Shown here: in pieces, positions 31,881 through 44,300 of the stretch
Numbering within the stretch: position 1 is the first letter of the stretch
Layout: each line of letters begins with the position of its first letter
DNA from: Ascidia mentula
Lineage: Eukaryota > Chordata > Ascidiacea > Phlebobranchia > Ascidiidae
Assembly (NCBI GenBank): GCA_947561715.1
Contig: OX387203.1
Coordinates: 13,640,001-13,704,000, forward strand
Length of the DNA stretch: 64,000 nucleotides
Direction: 5' to 3'
Notes under the pieces: generated by a model
Told to the model about the DNA's origin: nothing
Database searches by the model: none
Seen by the model: only the letters and a program-made list of their open reading frames with translations
Translations under genes and position numbers: made by a program

Positions 31881-32248
31881 TGACCCCTAGTGGTTGGCTT
31901 AGTGTAGTGTAACTGACCACGTGTTGGCGCAGCTCAATGGCGGGCGAAGGCAATAGACACGAATGGCAACAGAAAGGAAAAGGAGCGTATCGGACTGTGT
32001 ACCGACCCCTAGTGTTTAGTCTGGCGTGGTGTTACTGACCACGTGTATGCGCAACTTAATGACGAGCGACAAGGGTGAACACGGATAATAACGCAAAAGG
32101 GAAAAAAAGGGCAACGGGAATCTGTATCGACCCCTAGTGCTTAGTTTGTGATGTGGCTTAAGACCACTCGCGGCGTAATTAACTGACGAGCGTGTAATAA
32201 CGAGTGCGAGTACAAAAATGAAGGCACAATGGCGCACGCTTACCAAAG
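31881..32248 (-). repeat. Three tandem repeats in element A-prime 3' UTR
   Basis: Copies begin near 31881, 32003 and 32128, matching those of element A. Confidence 0.75.
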
Positions 32249-32377
32249 TAGGTGGCGTCATCTAGTGGTAATTTTCTGGATATTTTCTAGTCCACGAGTG
32301 GGCGATAATGTACGAAGGGAAAAGACGCTAAATCGCGAGGCCAAGTTTAAAAATTTATGTTCCGCGAGTGGGCGCTT

Positions 32378-35300
32378 TTATGGGGTGTCGGTATGCGTGA
32401 TGTTGAGCGTGTTTACGACATCGGCCAGGATTTCCTCGAGAAAGGGGTTGTCCCTATTTCGCTGGACAGCAAGTCTTAAGCGAAAGGAGGATTTGCATGA
32501 TGTTACTAAGTGGCGGGGTATGTCGTTGATGGGGCGTGTGTCGTGTTTAATTCTGTTGCGTGTTTTCCAGATAGTGTGTGTTAGTGCGGTGTTTAACAGT
32601 GCTCCTAATGTTTTTGTGTAGGGTGTTGTATTGTGAAGTTGTGGAAATGTGATGTGTAAAGGGGTGTCGAAAGGACAGGTGTTTAGGTCAGATAAAGTTC
32701 GAAAGATGCCGCGAATTAAGGTGAGCAGAGGTTGAATAGAAGGACAGTTGTGGAATAGGTGAGTAAAAGTTTCAAAGGGGAATTTGCACAGGTAGCAGTG
32801 GGGTTGTTGATCCAAAGGAAGGTAAGATTTTTGACAGTTTAACGGAAGAATTTTATGTGTTAGCCGAAAATTAAAGGTTTTGAGATAGTTTGGAAAGATT
32901 GGGTGGTGAATTTGGTGCCAGTCGTTAAAGGGATGTGGTGTGTTGGTTTCGTCGATGATCCGGAGATAGAGGGGTTTGAGTTTTTTGGTCATGAGCTCAG
33001 TTTCGGTGAGTTTGAAAGATTTGAGAAGATTGAGAATATGAAGATAGTGCGGAGAAGGTGTTGAAGCGTGTGGAAGAAAGTTTCTAGAACGAAGGTCAAA
33101 AAGTTTGCTAAGGGGAAGTCCAATGTTGTATTCTATAAAGGAAAGTTGTGGAGAGGTTGGGGATTCCAAAAGGCGGTGATTGTAATATTGCTTTATAGGA
33201 GAGAGAAGTGATAGGTCAGCGTAGAGGGGAATGTTTGCCGCGCCGTAACCGCCATGGTCACGACGGGCTGCCAGGATGTTGATTGGCAATGTTGGGTTGT
33301 GTGGGCCGACGACGAACTTTACCACAATGCCGTCGATCCGTTCTCGTTGCTGGGGAGATAAAGGGTAAGTTTTACCAAGGTAAGAAATTTGGGGCAAAAG
33401 TAAAGTTTTTGAGAGGATGCATTTAGAATCAAAGGTAAGAAACGGGTTGCTGATAGATTTGGCGCGGGATTGCAAAGAGGTAATTGTTTTGTGCCATGTC
33501 GCGGTAATGTCTGATGGTGCGCCTATCGGGGTGTTTAACGGAGTTATCGATTTAGGGTTCCACTTTATGTTACACAAGGTCGGGTCGTCCATGGGAGGTC
33601 GAAGGATGGCAATCGCTTCGGTTTTGGTGGGGTTTAGTTTTAATCCAGAAAATTTACCAAAATAATCAATGAGGCCGAGGGCTTTGGTGAGGGAGTGCCG
33701 ATGCGCCACCACCAGGGTGACGTCATCAGCGTAAGCGATTGCCTTGGGTGTGTTGCGGCATGGCACTGGGGTTGAGTCGATAGAGGAATTATTTTGAAGG
33801 GCAACGAGGAGCGGATCTAGGGCAATCAGGAAGAGGTTCAGACTAAGGGGGTCACCTTGTCTGACTCCTCTCCTGATGGGAAAGTCCCTTGTGGCAAATC
33901 CGTTTATGAAGGCCCGGGAGTTGGCGCTAGAGTGAAGTGCAGAAAGGTAATTAGTAAAGCAAGTGGGAAAGCGTTTAAGAGTTAACTGGAGGAGTAGCCA
34001 AGAAAATGAAACAGAATCGAAGGCTTTTTGAAAATCGAGGGAAATGAAGTAAGTGTCCGAATTGATGGAGGAAGCGTGATGGTGGAGATCGCGTAGGAGA
34101 GAAGTTGCGTCGGTGGTGGAAGAGCCGGGGGTAGCGAATTGGTTTGAAGAAAGAATTTCGGGTATGAAGGGTTTGAGTCTGAGATTTAGAAGTTTGTGAA
34201 GAATTTTAAGGTCCGTATTTAGAAGAGAGATTGGCCGGTAATTAGTTAGAAGAGTGGGGTCATTTTTTTTGAAGATAAGGGTAAGATGTCCAAGGTTGTA
34301 TTCTGAAGGGGTGTAGGAATTGAAATAGGAGAAGTTAAGAGCTTGGGTGAGGTCGGCCCCGATGAGGTCCCAGTACAGCGAGTAAAACTCGCTGCTGAGA
34401 CCGTCGGGACCGGGGGTTTTGCCGGAAGGAAAGAGGGAAAGAGTTTTTCTAATTTCGTGTTGCGTGATGGGATTTGATAAGGTTTCAGTGTGTTGGTCCG
34501 GAATTAATTTAAGGGGAATTTTAGAAAATAAATTAGAGGGGTCAGGTATTGGAAGGTTTTGATTAGAGTATAGAGTTTCGAAGAATTGCCGAGTGTGAGA
34601 AAGAAGTTCCTTGGGGGTAGAGAGAGGGAGGCCGTGGTCGTCTTGTAGTTCGAAGATGGGATTGTGAATTCGTGATGGTAGTAATTCGGAGTAGAGTAAT
34701 TTATCGGTAATGTTTTTAAAATGGGAGTCGGAGGAAAGAGATTTTAGAATAGAGTCACGGGATTTAGAAAGGTAGAGAGAATTTAGGGATTTTTTAATAG
34801 ATTGAAAGGAGCGAAAGTTTTCAGAAGAGGGATTGTCGTTGAGAATTTGGCGGGCGGTGTCGAGTTGTTGATGTAGGGTGTAGGTTTCTTCTCGGGATTG
34901 TTTAGCCAAACGTTTCGAATGTGTTTTTATCAGGGATTGAAATTTAAATTTAAGTGTCAGCCAGAAATCCATGGGGTTAGAGTGTAAAGGAGCGAGAGTT
35001 TGCCAAAGAGGATAGAAGCGATGAAAGTCGAGACGGAAAAGAGGGTCGTTGAGAGTTTTCGTATTATTTTTCCATGTGCCACGGCCTCTGGGTGGAGAAG
35101 AGATAAGGTTAAGAAAGACCGAAACTGAGTCATGGTCCGAAAAGGGGCAAGGAGTAAATAGATGATTGTTGGGAGATAATGAAGAGGAAAGGTAAATGCG
35201 GTCTATTCTAGACTGAGAGTTTGGGGCGCGGCGGGAAAATTGACGGAGATTTGGGTTTAAAAGCCGAAAGGAATCCTGTAAATTGAAAGTGGTTAGTAAT

Positions 35301-35836
35301 TTTATGAGGTTATAGCTGGGTTGTCGATTGGGTAGTGATGGGTGTCTGTCTAAGGTAGGGTCGGTTACGCAATTAAAATCACCAGTAAAAACAATTGGGT
35401 GGGTAGAAGAGATATAGGGGTAGAGAGAGTCGAAGAATTTGTTGTTGAATATGTAATTTTTTGTGCCGGAGGGTGCGTATATATTAACTAAGTGAAAGGT
35501 ATGGGTCAGGGTTGATATATCGGCCGCAATAATGCGACCGTCAGAGTCAGAAGTTGAATTAAGAATTCGGAGGCTGGAGGAGTTTAGAAGAACTGCGACA
35601 CCCCCGTAGGCAGAGCCTTTTAGAGGTGCCGAGTTTAAGAGGATGGGGCCGTGGGTCCATTCGGACTTCCACAGGGATTCGGTATGGGGGGTAGAGTGAG
35701 TTTCTTGGAGACAAAAAAGGTCAAATTTCAAAGAGGAAAGGTACCGAAATAGGGCTCTTCTCTTGGAGGCTTGACCGATGCCGTTGACGTTCAGTGTACA
35801 TATGGACAGATAACTTGTCGGCTCCATCATATACAT
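32378..35836 (-). CDS. LINE A-prime ORF2: APE endonuclease and reverse transcriptase
   Basis: The 1152-aa translation is the same as that of element A ORF2, with all endonuclease, RT (YADD) and C-terminal zinc-finger residues present. The ATG at 35836 corresponds to the start chosen there. Identity at silent sites as well as in protein indicates a very recent common origin, or a duplicated stretch of assembly. Confidence 0.95.
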   Translation of the reverse strand: MYMMEPTSYLSICTLNVNGIGQASKRRALFRYLSSLKFDLFCLQETHSTPHTESLWKSEWTHGPILLNSAPLKGSAYGGVAVLLNSSSLRILNSTSDSDGRIIAADISTLTHTFHLVNIYAPSGTKNYIFNNKFFDSLYPYISSTHPIVFTGDFNCVTDPTLDRHPSLPNRQPSYNLIKLLTTFNLQDSFRLLNPNLRQFSRRAPNSQSRIDRIYLSSSLSPNNHLFTPCPFSDHDSVSVFLNLISSPPRGRGTWKNNTKTLNDPLFRLDFHRFYPLWQTLAPLHSNPMDFWLTLKFKFQSLIKTHSKRLAKQSREETYTLHQQLDTARQILNDNPSSENFRSFQSIKKSLNSLYLSKSRDSILKSLSSDSHFKNITDKLLYSELLPSRIHNPIFELQDDHGLPLSTPKELLSHTRQFFETLYSNQNLPIPDPSNLFSKIPLKLIPDQHTETLSNPITQHEIRKTLSLFPSGKTPGPDGLSSEFYSLYWDLIGADLTQALNFSYFNSYTPSEYNLGHLTLIFKKNDPTLLTNYRPISLLNTDLKILHKLLNLRLKPFIPEILSSNQFATPGSSTTDATSLLRDLHHHASSINSDTYFISLDFQKAFDSVSFSWLLLQLTLKRFPTCFTNYLSALHSSANSRAFINGFATRDFPIRRGVRQGDPLSLNLFLIALDPLLVALQNNSSIDSTPVPCRNTPKAIAYADDVTLVVAHRHSLTKALGLIDYFGKFSGLKLNPTKTEAIAILRPPMDDPTLCNIKWNPKSITPLNTPIGAPSDITATWHKTITSLQSRAKSISNPFLTFDSKCILSKTLLLPQISYLGKTYPLSPQQRERIDGIVVKFVVGPHNPTLPINILAARRDHGGYGAANIPLYADLSLLSPIKQYYNHRLLESPTSPQLSFIEYNIGLPLSKLFDLRSRNFLPHASTPSPHYLHILNLLKSFKLTETELMTKKLKPLYLRIIDETNTPHPFNDWHQIHHPIFPNYLKTFNFRLTHKILPLNCQKSYLPLDQQPHCYLCKFPFETFTHLFHNCPSIQPLLTLIRGIFRTLSDLNTCPFDTPLHITFPQLHNTTPYTKTLGALLNTALTHTIWKTRNRIKHDTRPINDIPRHLVTSCKSSFRLRLAVQRNRDNPFLEEILADVVNTLNITHTDTP

Positions 35837-35919
35837 AAAAAACAAAACATTGTGTTAAAGCAAATACAAAAAGTAAACGACCAAAAAAAAATTTTGTTGC
35901 GTATCAATATGTGCGGTTT

Positions 35920-37647
35920 TTACAGTGTCGATGCATTAAAATCAGTGGGCAGCACGGTTCCGCATGAGCACCGTGCCACCTCTCCATGTTTAAGGTCGCG
36001 GAGAGATCCGCAGCTGCACGCAATTAATAGCCTGCGGCATGTTTTGTTGGTACAACGCGATGGGTTATAATAGTTTTTATCTGGAGCCCAGTTTCCGCAA
36101 GTACATTTGACATGGATGTCACCACAGAGGCATGTCATATTATTATACTTATTGTTTAGGGCGGAGCGGCAACATTTTGTACGCATTGTTTTCGGTGACG
36201 TACCGCTTTTATGGCGTTTTATCACCTGGGTAAAGCCTTCCTCATCGGTTGTCGACGATTCCTTTCGATGCTTCGGCGTTGACGTCGCTGACGGGTTGGC
36301 GAACAGCTGGGCCAACGAGGAGTGTTGGGTGTGTTCGGGTGACGCAGGTTTGGTTGTGTTATCCACCGCGCCCTCGTGCGGCTTCTCGTTTGTGTTGGTG
36401 TTGTCGCCTGGTGAGACGGTTTGTTGCACGCACGTTGATGTGACGTCAGACGTCAACATGGGTATCTCGTCAGCTGTTACTGCGCCCGCGTCAGCTGTTG
36501 TTGCTCCCGCGTCGGCTGTTGTTGTTCCCACGTCATCGTCAGCTGTTGTTGCGCCCGCGTCAGCTGTTGTTGCGCCCGCGTCAGCTGTTGTTGCGCCCGC
36601 GTCAGCTGATGTTGTTGCTCCCGCGTCAGCTGATGTGGTTGCGTGGGCGTTATCGCACGCCTCTAGCACCGTGCGGGGATCGTTGCATTGCATCTCCTCG
36701 CTCGTTGCGGCAACCGACCCAGCGTCGGTTGCTTCTGGAGTCTTGCGGTGTTCGCCGCGCTGGTTCTTATCAGTAGTTGTAACAACCGACCCAGCGTCGG
36801 TTGCTTCTGCAGTCTTGCGGTGTTCGCCGCACTGCTCTTTATCACTCGTTGTAGCACCTGACACAACGTCGGGTGCTTCTGACGTCTTGCGGAGTTCACC
36901 GCACTGCTCTTTATTGGCTGTTGTAGCCATCGACCCAGCGTCGGTGGCTTCTGACGTCTTCTCTATCTCTACGCTTTGCGCCTTATCGGCCTTGCTTCTC
37001 GCTGCTTCGCGTTTCGCAGCTGCAGCTGCTTGCTTTTCGGAAATTTCTTTGCGAAAGCTTGGGCAGTCAACCTTGACATGTCCCATTTCGTGACAAAAAT
37101 CACAACGTTTTGGCTGCCCTGGATAGTCAACCTCAATTTGATTGTTCGATAGGCGCAAGCGCTCTGGTATCGGATTCAATTTCAGTACCGACGCCTTCAT
37201 ATACATAACACGTCGGCCTCCATAAACGTTATAATCATCGAACATCTTCCACCCTCTGTAGACAGGGGCGTACTTTTTAAAGTAATCCATTAGGGCTGGC
37301 ATTTTTATGGTTGGTGGAACTTTGTTTAGAAAAACCCTTATTTCATCGTCGCAGCGAGCTGTAGCGAACACTGCTTTTTGGCTGTTTCGTAATGCGGCAG
37401 CCAAGTTGCGCGCCTTTTCCATTGTTGGTGTAAAGAATTTAACCCGTCCATTGGGGTAATTAAACAGCCCAGTTAGAGATAGTCGAACACTGACTTTCTC
37501 CTTCTTCAGAAGCGCATAAATTTCGGCGCGTTTGAGCCCGGGGTTAAAGCGAGCGTCAACTTCTAGGTTTTCGTCCGTCTTGAACGGATCTTCTGGCACA
37601 GATTGGGCCGGCACACTTGGCCCAGCTACAACACTGGCATAGCTCAT
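35920..37647 (-). CDS. LINE A-prime ORF1: CCHC and Cys-rich nucleic-acid-binding protein
   Basis: The 575-aa translation is the same as element A ORF1: zinc knuckle at 182-195, four 24-aa repeats, TTADAGA run, 12-cysteine C terminus. The in-frame repeat copy number is the same as in element A, which is notable because such repeats tend to change quickly. Repeat DNA lies at 36470-36962. Confidence 0.92.
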   Translation of the reverse strand: MSYASVVAGPSVPAQSVPEDPFKTDENLEVDARFNPGLKRAEIYALLKKEKVSVRLSLTGLFNYPNGRVKFFTPTMEKARNLAAALRNSQKAVFATARCDDEIRVFLNKVPPTIKMPALMDYFKKYAPVYRGWKMFDDYNVYGGRRVMYMKASVLKLNPIPERLRLSNNQIEVDYPGQPKRCDFCHEMGHVKVDCPSFRKEISEKQAAAAAKREAARSKADKAQSVEIEKTSEATDAGSMATTANKEQCGELRKTSEAPDVVSGATTSDKEQCGEHRKTAEATDAGSVVTTTDKNQRGEHRKTPEATDAGSVAATSEEMQCNDPRTVLEACDNAHATTSADAGATTSADAGATTADAGATTADAGATTADDDVGTTTADAGATTADAGAVTADEIPMLTSDVTSTCVQQTVSPGDNTNTNEKPHEGAVDNTTKPASPEHTQHSSLAQLFANPSATSTPKHRKESSTTDEEGFTQVIKRHKSGTSPKTMRTKCCRSALNNKYNNMTCLCGDIHVKCTCGNWAPDKNYYNPSRCTNKTCRRLLIACSCGSLRDLKHGEVARCSCGTVLPTDFNASTL

Positions 37648-37909
37648 TCTGGCACAAAATTGTGTGTTCACAAAACAGACACACACTGGTCGCTGGCAGA
37701 TCACCTCTCCTACCTAAGGCAGCAGCCCTGAAAAGGGCCGGGCTAACTAACACAGCGACCGCAAGCCTCCTCAAGAATATCATAAACAAACAGGCAAATT
37801 GAGACTGAAAGCGGTTCCAAATAAATGTAAAGACTTCCAAAACTCTCCTCACGCAATTTGATTATTATGAAAAATGGCTAGGCTTGTAAATCAATAGAGT
37901 AACTCAAGT
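37648..37909 (-). promoter_or_regulatory. Element A-prime 5' UTR with conserved hairpin
   Basis: Hairpin at 37725-37738; the leader matches element A throughout. Confidence 0.55.
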
Positions 37910-37934
37910 GTGATGCTTACTTTTCAAATAGAAT
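37910..37934 (-). pseudogene. 5' remnant of SL-alpha gene split by element A-prime
   Basis: SL start at 37934, with the same 2-nt loss at the leader/donor boundary as at 6652-6676. The PSE-like block upstream is at 37961-37987 and unaltered. Confidence 0.8.
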
Positions 37935-38321
37935 GTCGACTGGAGGGAATGGGGCGGAGGTTGGCCTGGTGGGCACTTGGAGTGGTTGGGACATCGCAAG
38001 CGCGTGGAATGGCAATTTCCAACACTGAGTGCCGCCGTATTTGCCACATTTGCATCGACAAGGAGAGCATCCTAGCCTCTGGACAGCAATAGGGCATGGT
38101 GAGCAAGCATGCTCTGTGACGTCACAATTTCTATTGTGACAGAGGTCTACACGGTGGGCATTTCCCACCTCCGGTACTTATTCTCATAGAAATAAAATCA
38201 TGCGCGCCCAAGTACAAAAGCAGCCTGGCCGCTGTACAGTAATTTGGCATAATGAGCACGAGCCGGCGTCGTCGACGCGGCAACGACGGCGGGGGGCCTT
38301 AACAAACGATTACGTAGTTAA

Positions 38322-41300
38322 AAAGTAGCCCGGACAGGACGTGATGCTTACCTTATTCAAATAGAATGTCGACTGGTGGCAGAGGGTCGGAGCTTGGCCT
38401 GGTGGGCACTTGGAGTGGTTGCGACATGGCAAGCACGTGGAATGGCGATTTTCAACACTGAGAGTGCAGCGGTAATCACCACGCTTGCAACGACAGAAAA
38501 GTATGCCTGCCGCTGGACAGTAATTGGGCATAATGAGCACGAGCCGTCGTCGTCGACGCGGCAACGACGGCGGGGGGCCTTTGCAAACGATTAAGTAGTT
38601 AAAAAGTAGCCCGGACAGGGCGTGATGCTTACCTTATTCAAATAGAATGTCGACTGGAGGGAATGGGGCGGAGGTTGGCCTGGTGGGCACTTGGAGTGGT
38701 TGGGACATCGCAAGCGCGTGGAATGGCAATTTCCAACACTGAGTGCCGCCGTATTTGCCACATTTGCATCGACAAGGAGAGCATCCTAGCCTCTGGACAG
38801 CAATAGGGCATGGTGAGCAAGCATGCTCTGTGACGTCACAATTTCTATTGTGACAGAGGTCTACACGGTGGGCATTTCCCACCTCCGGTACTTATTCTCA
38901 TAGAAATAAAATCATGCGCGCCCAAGTACAAAAGCAGCCTGGCCGCTGTACAGTAATTTGGCATAATGAGCACGAGCCGGCGTCGTCGACGCGGCAACGA
39001 CGGCGGGGGGCCTTAACAAACGATTACGTAGTTAAAAAGTAGCCCGGACAGGACGTGATGCTTACCTTATTCAAATAGAATGTCGACTGGTGGCAGAGGG
39101 TCGGAGCTTGGCCTGGTGGGCACTTGGAGTGGTTGCGACATGGCAAGCACGTGGAATGGCGATTTTCAACACTGAGAGTGCAGCGGTAATCACCACGCTT
39201 GCAACGACAGAAAAGTATGCCTGCCGCTGGACAGTAATTGGGCATAATGAGCACGAGCCGTCGTCGTCGACGCGGCAACGACGGCGGGGGGCCTTTGCAA
39301 ACGATTAAGTAGTTAAAAAGTAGCCCGGACAGGGCGTGATGCTTACCTTATTCAAATAGAATGTCGACTGGAGGGAATGGGGCGGAGGTTGGCCTGGTGG
39401 GCACTTGGAGTGGTTGGGACATCGCAAGCGCGTGGAATGGCAATTTCCAACACTGAGTGCCGCCGTATTTGCCACATTTGCATCGACAAGGAGAGCATCC
39501 TAGCCTCTGGACAGCAATAGGGCATGGTGAGCAAGCATGCTCTGTGACGTCACAATTTCTATTGTGACAGAGGTCTACACGGTGGGCATTTCCCACCTCC
39601 GGTACTTATTCTCATAGAAATAAAATCATGCGCGCCCAAGTACAAAAGCAGCCTGGCCGCTGTACAGTAATTTGGCATAATGAGCACGAGCCGGCGTCGT
39701 CGACGCGGCAACGACGGCGGGGGGCCTTAACAAACGATTACGTAGTTAAAAAGTAGCCCGGACAGGACGTGATGCTTACCTTATTCAAATAGAATGTCGA
39801 CTGGTGGCAGAGGGTCGGAGCTTGGCCTGGTGGGCACTTGGAGTGGTTGCGACATGGCAAGCACGTGGAATGGCGATTTTCAACACTGAGAGTGCAGCGG
39901 TAATCACCACGCTTGCAACGACAGAAAAGTATGCCTGCCGCTGGACAGTAATTGGGCATAATGAGCACGAGCCGTCGTCGTCGACGCGGCAACGACGGCG
40001 GGGGGCCTTTGCAAACGATTAAGTAGTTAAAAAGTAGCCCGGACAGGGCGTGATGCTTACCTTATTCAAATAGAATGTCGACTGGAGGGAATGGGGCGGA
40101 GGTTGGCCTGGTGGGCACTTGGAGTGGTTGGGACATCGCAAGCGCGTGGAATGGCAATTTCCAACACTGAGTGCCGCCGTATTTGCCACATTTGCATCGA
40201 CAAGGAGAGCATCCTAGCCTCTGGACAGCAATAGGGCATGGTGAGCAAGCATGCTCTGTGACGTCACAATTTCTATTGTGACAGAGGTCTACACGGTGGG
40301 CATTTCCCACCTCCGGTACTTATTCTCATAGAAATAAAATCATGCGCGCCCAAGTACAAAAGCAGCCTGGCCGCTGTACAGTAATTTGGCATAATGAGCA
40401 CGAGCCGGCGTCGTCGACGCGGCAACGACGGCGGGGGGCCTTAACAAACGATTACGTAGTTAAAAAGTAGCCCGGACAGGACGTGATGCTTACCTTATTC
40501 AAATAGAATGTCGACTGGTGGCAGAGGGTCGGAGCTTGGCCTGGTGGGCACTTGGAGTGGTTGCGACATGGCAAGCACGTGGAATGGCGATTTTCAACAC
40601 TGAGAGTGCAGCGGTAATCACCACGCTTGCAACGACAGAAAAGTATGCCTGCCGCTGGACAGTAATTGGGCATAATGAGCACGAGCCGTCGTCGTCGACG
40701 CGGCAACGACGGCGGGGGGCCTTTGCAAACGATTAAGTAGTTAAAAAGTAGCCCGGACAGGGCGTGATGCTTACCTTATTCAAATAGAATGTCGACTGGA
40801 GGGAATGGGGCGGAGGTTGGCCTGGTGGGCACTTGGAGTGGTTGGGACATCGCAAGCGCGTGGAATGGCAATTTCCAACACTGAGTGCCGCCGTATTTGC
40901 CACATTTGCATCGACAAGGAGAGCATCCTAGCCTCTGGACAGCAATAGGGCATGGTGAGCAAGCATGCTCTGTGACGTCACAATTTCTATTGTGACAGAG
41001 GTCTACACGGTGGGCATTTCCCACCTCCGGTACTTATTCTCATAGAAATAAAATCATGCGCGCCCAAGTACAAAAGCAGCCTGGCCGCTGTACAGTAATT
41101 TGGCATAATGAGCACGAGCCGGCGTCGTCGACGCGGCAACGACGGCGGGGGGCCTTAACAAACGATTACGTAGTTAAAAAGTAGCCCGGACAGGACGTGA
41201 TGCTTACCTTATTCAAATAGAATGTCGACTGGTGGCAGAGGGTCGGAGCTTGGCCTGGTGGGCACTTGGAGTGGTTGCGACATGGCAAGCACGTGGAATG

Positions 41301-44300
41301 GCGATTTTCAACACTGAGAGTGCAGCGGTAATCACCACGCTTGCAACGACAGAAAAGTATGCCTGCCGCTGGACAGTAATTGGGCATAATGAGCACGAGC
41401 CGTCGTCGTCGACGCGGCAACGACGGCGGGGGGCCTTTGCAAACGATTAAGTAGTTAAAAAGTAGCCCGGACAGGGCGTGATGCTTACCTTATTCAAATA
41501 GAATGTCGACTGGAGGGAATGGGGCGGAGGTTGGCCTGGTGGGCACTTGGAGTGGTTGGGACATCGCAAGCGCGTGGAATGGCAATTTCCAACACTGAGT
41601 GCCGCCGTATTTGCCACATTTGCATCGACAAGGAGAGCATCCTAGCCTCTGGACAGCAATAGGGCATGGTGAGCAAGCATGCTCTGTGACGTCACAATTT
41701 CTATTGTGACAGAGGTCTACACGGTGGGCATTTCCCACCTCCGGTACTTATTCTCATAGAAATAAAATCATGCGCGCCCAAGTACAAAAGCAGCCTGGCC
41801 GCTGTACAGTAATTTGGCATAATGAGCACGAGCCGGCGTCGTCGACGCGGCAACGACGGCGGGGGGCCTTAACAAACGATTACGTAGTTAAAAAGTAGCC
41901 CGGACAGGACGTGATGCTTACCTTATTCAAATAGAATGTCGACTGGTGGCAGAGGGTCGGAGCTTGGCCTGGTGGGCACTTGGAGTGGTTGCGACATGGC
42001 AAGCACGTGGAATGGCGATTTTCAACACTGAGAGTGCAGCGGTAATCACCACGCTTGCAACGACAGAAAAGTATGCCTGCCGCTGGACAGTAATTGGGCA
42101 TAATGAGCACGAGCCGTCGTCGTCGACGCGGCAACGACGGCGGGGGGCCTTTGCAAACGATTAAGTAGTTAAAAAGTAGCCCGGACAGGGCGTGATGCTT
42201 ACCTTATTCAAATAGAATGTCGACTGGAGGGAATGGGGCGGAGGTTGGCCTGGTGGGCACTTGGAGTGGTTGGGACATCGCAAGCGCGTGGAATGGCAAT
42301 TTCCAACACTGAGTGCCGCCGTATTTGCCACATTTGCATCGACAAGGAGAGCATCCTAGCCTCTGGACAGCAATAGGGCATGGTGAGCAAGCATGCTCTG
42401 TGACGTCACAATTTCTATTGTGACAGAGGTCTACACGGTGGGCATTTCCCACCTCCGGTACTTATTCTCATAGAAATAAAATCATGCGCGCCCAAGTACA
42501 AAAGCAGCCTGGCCGCTGTACAGTAATTTGGCATAATGAGCACGAGCCGGCGTCGTCGACGCGGCAACGACGGCGGGGGGCCTTAACAAACGATTACGTA
42601 GTTAAAAAGTAGCCCGGACAGGACGTGATGCTTACCTTATTCAAATAGAATGTCGACTGGTGGCAGAGGGTCGGAGCTTGGCCTGGTGGGCACTTGGAGT
42701 GGTTGCGACATGGCAAGCACGTGGAATGGCGATTTTCAACACTGAGAGTGCAGCGGTAATCACCACGCTTGCAACGACAGAAAAGTATGCCTGCCGCTGG
42801 ACAGTAATTGGGCATAATGAGCACGAGCCGTCGTCGTCGACGCGGCAACGACGGCGGGGGGCCTTTGCAAACGATTAAGTAGTTAAAAAGTAGCCCGGAC
42901 AGGGCGTGATGCTTACCTTATTCAAATAGAATGTCGACTGGAGGGAATGGGGCGGAGGTTGGCCTGGTGGGCACTTGGAGTGGTTGGGACATCGCAAGCG
43001 CGTGGAATGGCAATTTCCAACACTGAGTGCCGCCGTATTTGCCACATTTGCATCGACAAGGAGAGCATCCTAGCCTCTGGACAGCAATAGGGCATGGTGA
43101 GCAAGCATGCTCTGTGACGTCACAATTTCTATTGTGACAGAGGTCTACACGGTGGGCATTTCCCACCTCCGGTACTTATTCTCATAGAAATAAAATCATG
43201 CGCGCCCAAGTACAAAAGCAGCCTGGCCGCTGTACAGTAATTTGGCATAATGAGCACGAGCCGGCGTCGTCGACGCGGCAACGACGGCGGGGGGCCTTAA
43301 CAAACGATTACGTAGTTAAAAAGTAGCCCGGACAGGACGTGATGCTTACCTTATTCAAATAGAATGTCGACTGGTGGCAGAGGGTCGGAGCTTGGCCTGG
43401 TGGGCACTTGGAGTGGTTGCGACATGGCAAGCACGTGGAATGGCGATTTTCAACACTGAGAGTGCAGCGGTAATCACCACGCTTGCAACGACAGAAAAGT
43501 ATGCCTGCCGCTGGACAGTAATTGGGCATAATGAGCACGAGCCGTCGTCGTCGACGCGGCAACGACGGCGGGGGGCCTTTGCAAACGATTAAGTAGTTAA
43601 AAAGTAGCCCGGACAGGGCGTGATGCTTACCTTATTCAAATAGAATGTCGACTGGAGGGAATGGGGCGGAGGTTGGCCTGGTGGGCACTTGGAGTGGTTG
43701 GGACATCGCAAGCGCGTGGAATGGCAATTTCCAACACTGAGTGCCGCCGTATTTGCCACATTTGCATCGACAAGGAGAGCATCCTAGCCTCTGGACAGCA
43801 ATAGGGCATGGTGAGCAAGCATGCTCTGTGACGTCACAATTTCTATTGTGACAGAGGTCTACACGGTGGGCATTTCCCACCTCCGGTACTTATTCTCATA
43901 GAAATAAAATCATGCGCGCCCAAGTACAAAAGCAGCCTGGCCGCTGTACAGTAATTTGGCATAATGAGCACGAGCCGGCGTCGTCGACGCGGCAACGACG
44001 GCGGGGGGCCTTAACAAACGATTACGTAGTTAAAAAGTAGCCCGGACAGGACGTGATGCTTACCTTATTCAAATAGAATGTCGACTGGTGGCAGAGGGTC
44101 GGAGCTTGGCCTGGTGGGCACTTGGAGTGGTTGCGACATGGCAAGCACGTGGAATGGCGATTTTCAACACTGAGAGTGCAGCGGTAATCACCACGCTTGC
44201 AACGACAGAAAAGTATGCCTGCCGCTGGACAGTAATTGGGCATAATGAGCACGAGCCGTCGTCGTCGACGCGGCAACGACGGCGGGGGGCCTTTGCAAAC

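Larger units (their letters stand above)
31720..37909 (-). mobile_element. LINE element A-prime: apparently identical copy of element A
   Basis: Every feature of element A recurs at an offset of exactly 31,258 bp: both ORFs with identical translations, UTR repeats, and both altered junctions. The identity extends into the flanks, to the left edge of the window (31259) and right to at least 45515. Shared odd junctions favour duplication or conversion of one insertion over a second insertion. An assembly duplication is possible. Confidence 0.93.

Noticed and set aside
31720..37909. Independent third insertion event (A-prime)
   Set aside because: It shares both altered junctions and the complete sequence with element A, so I do not count it as independent evidence of site preference.
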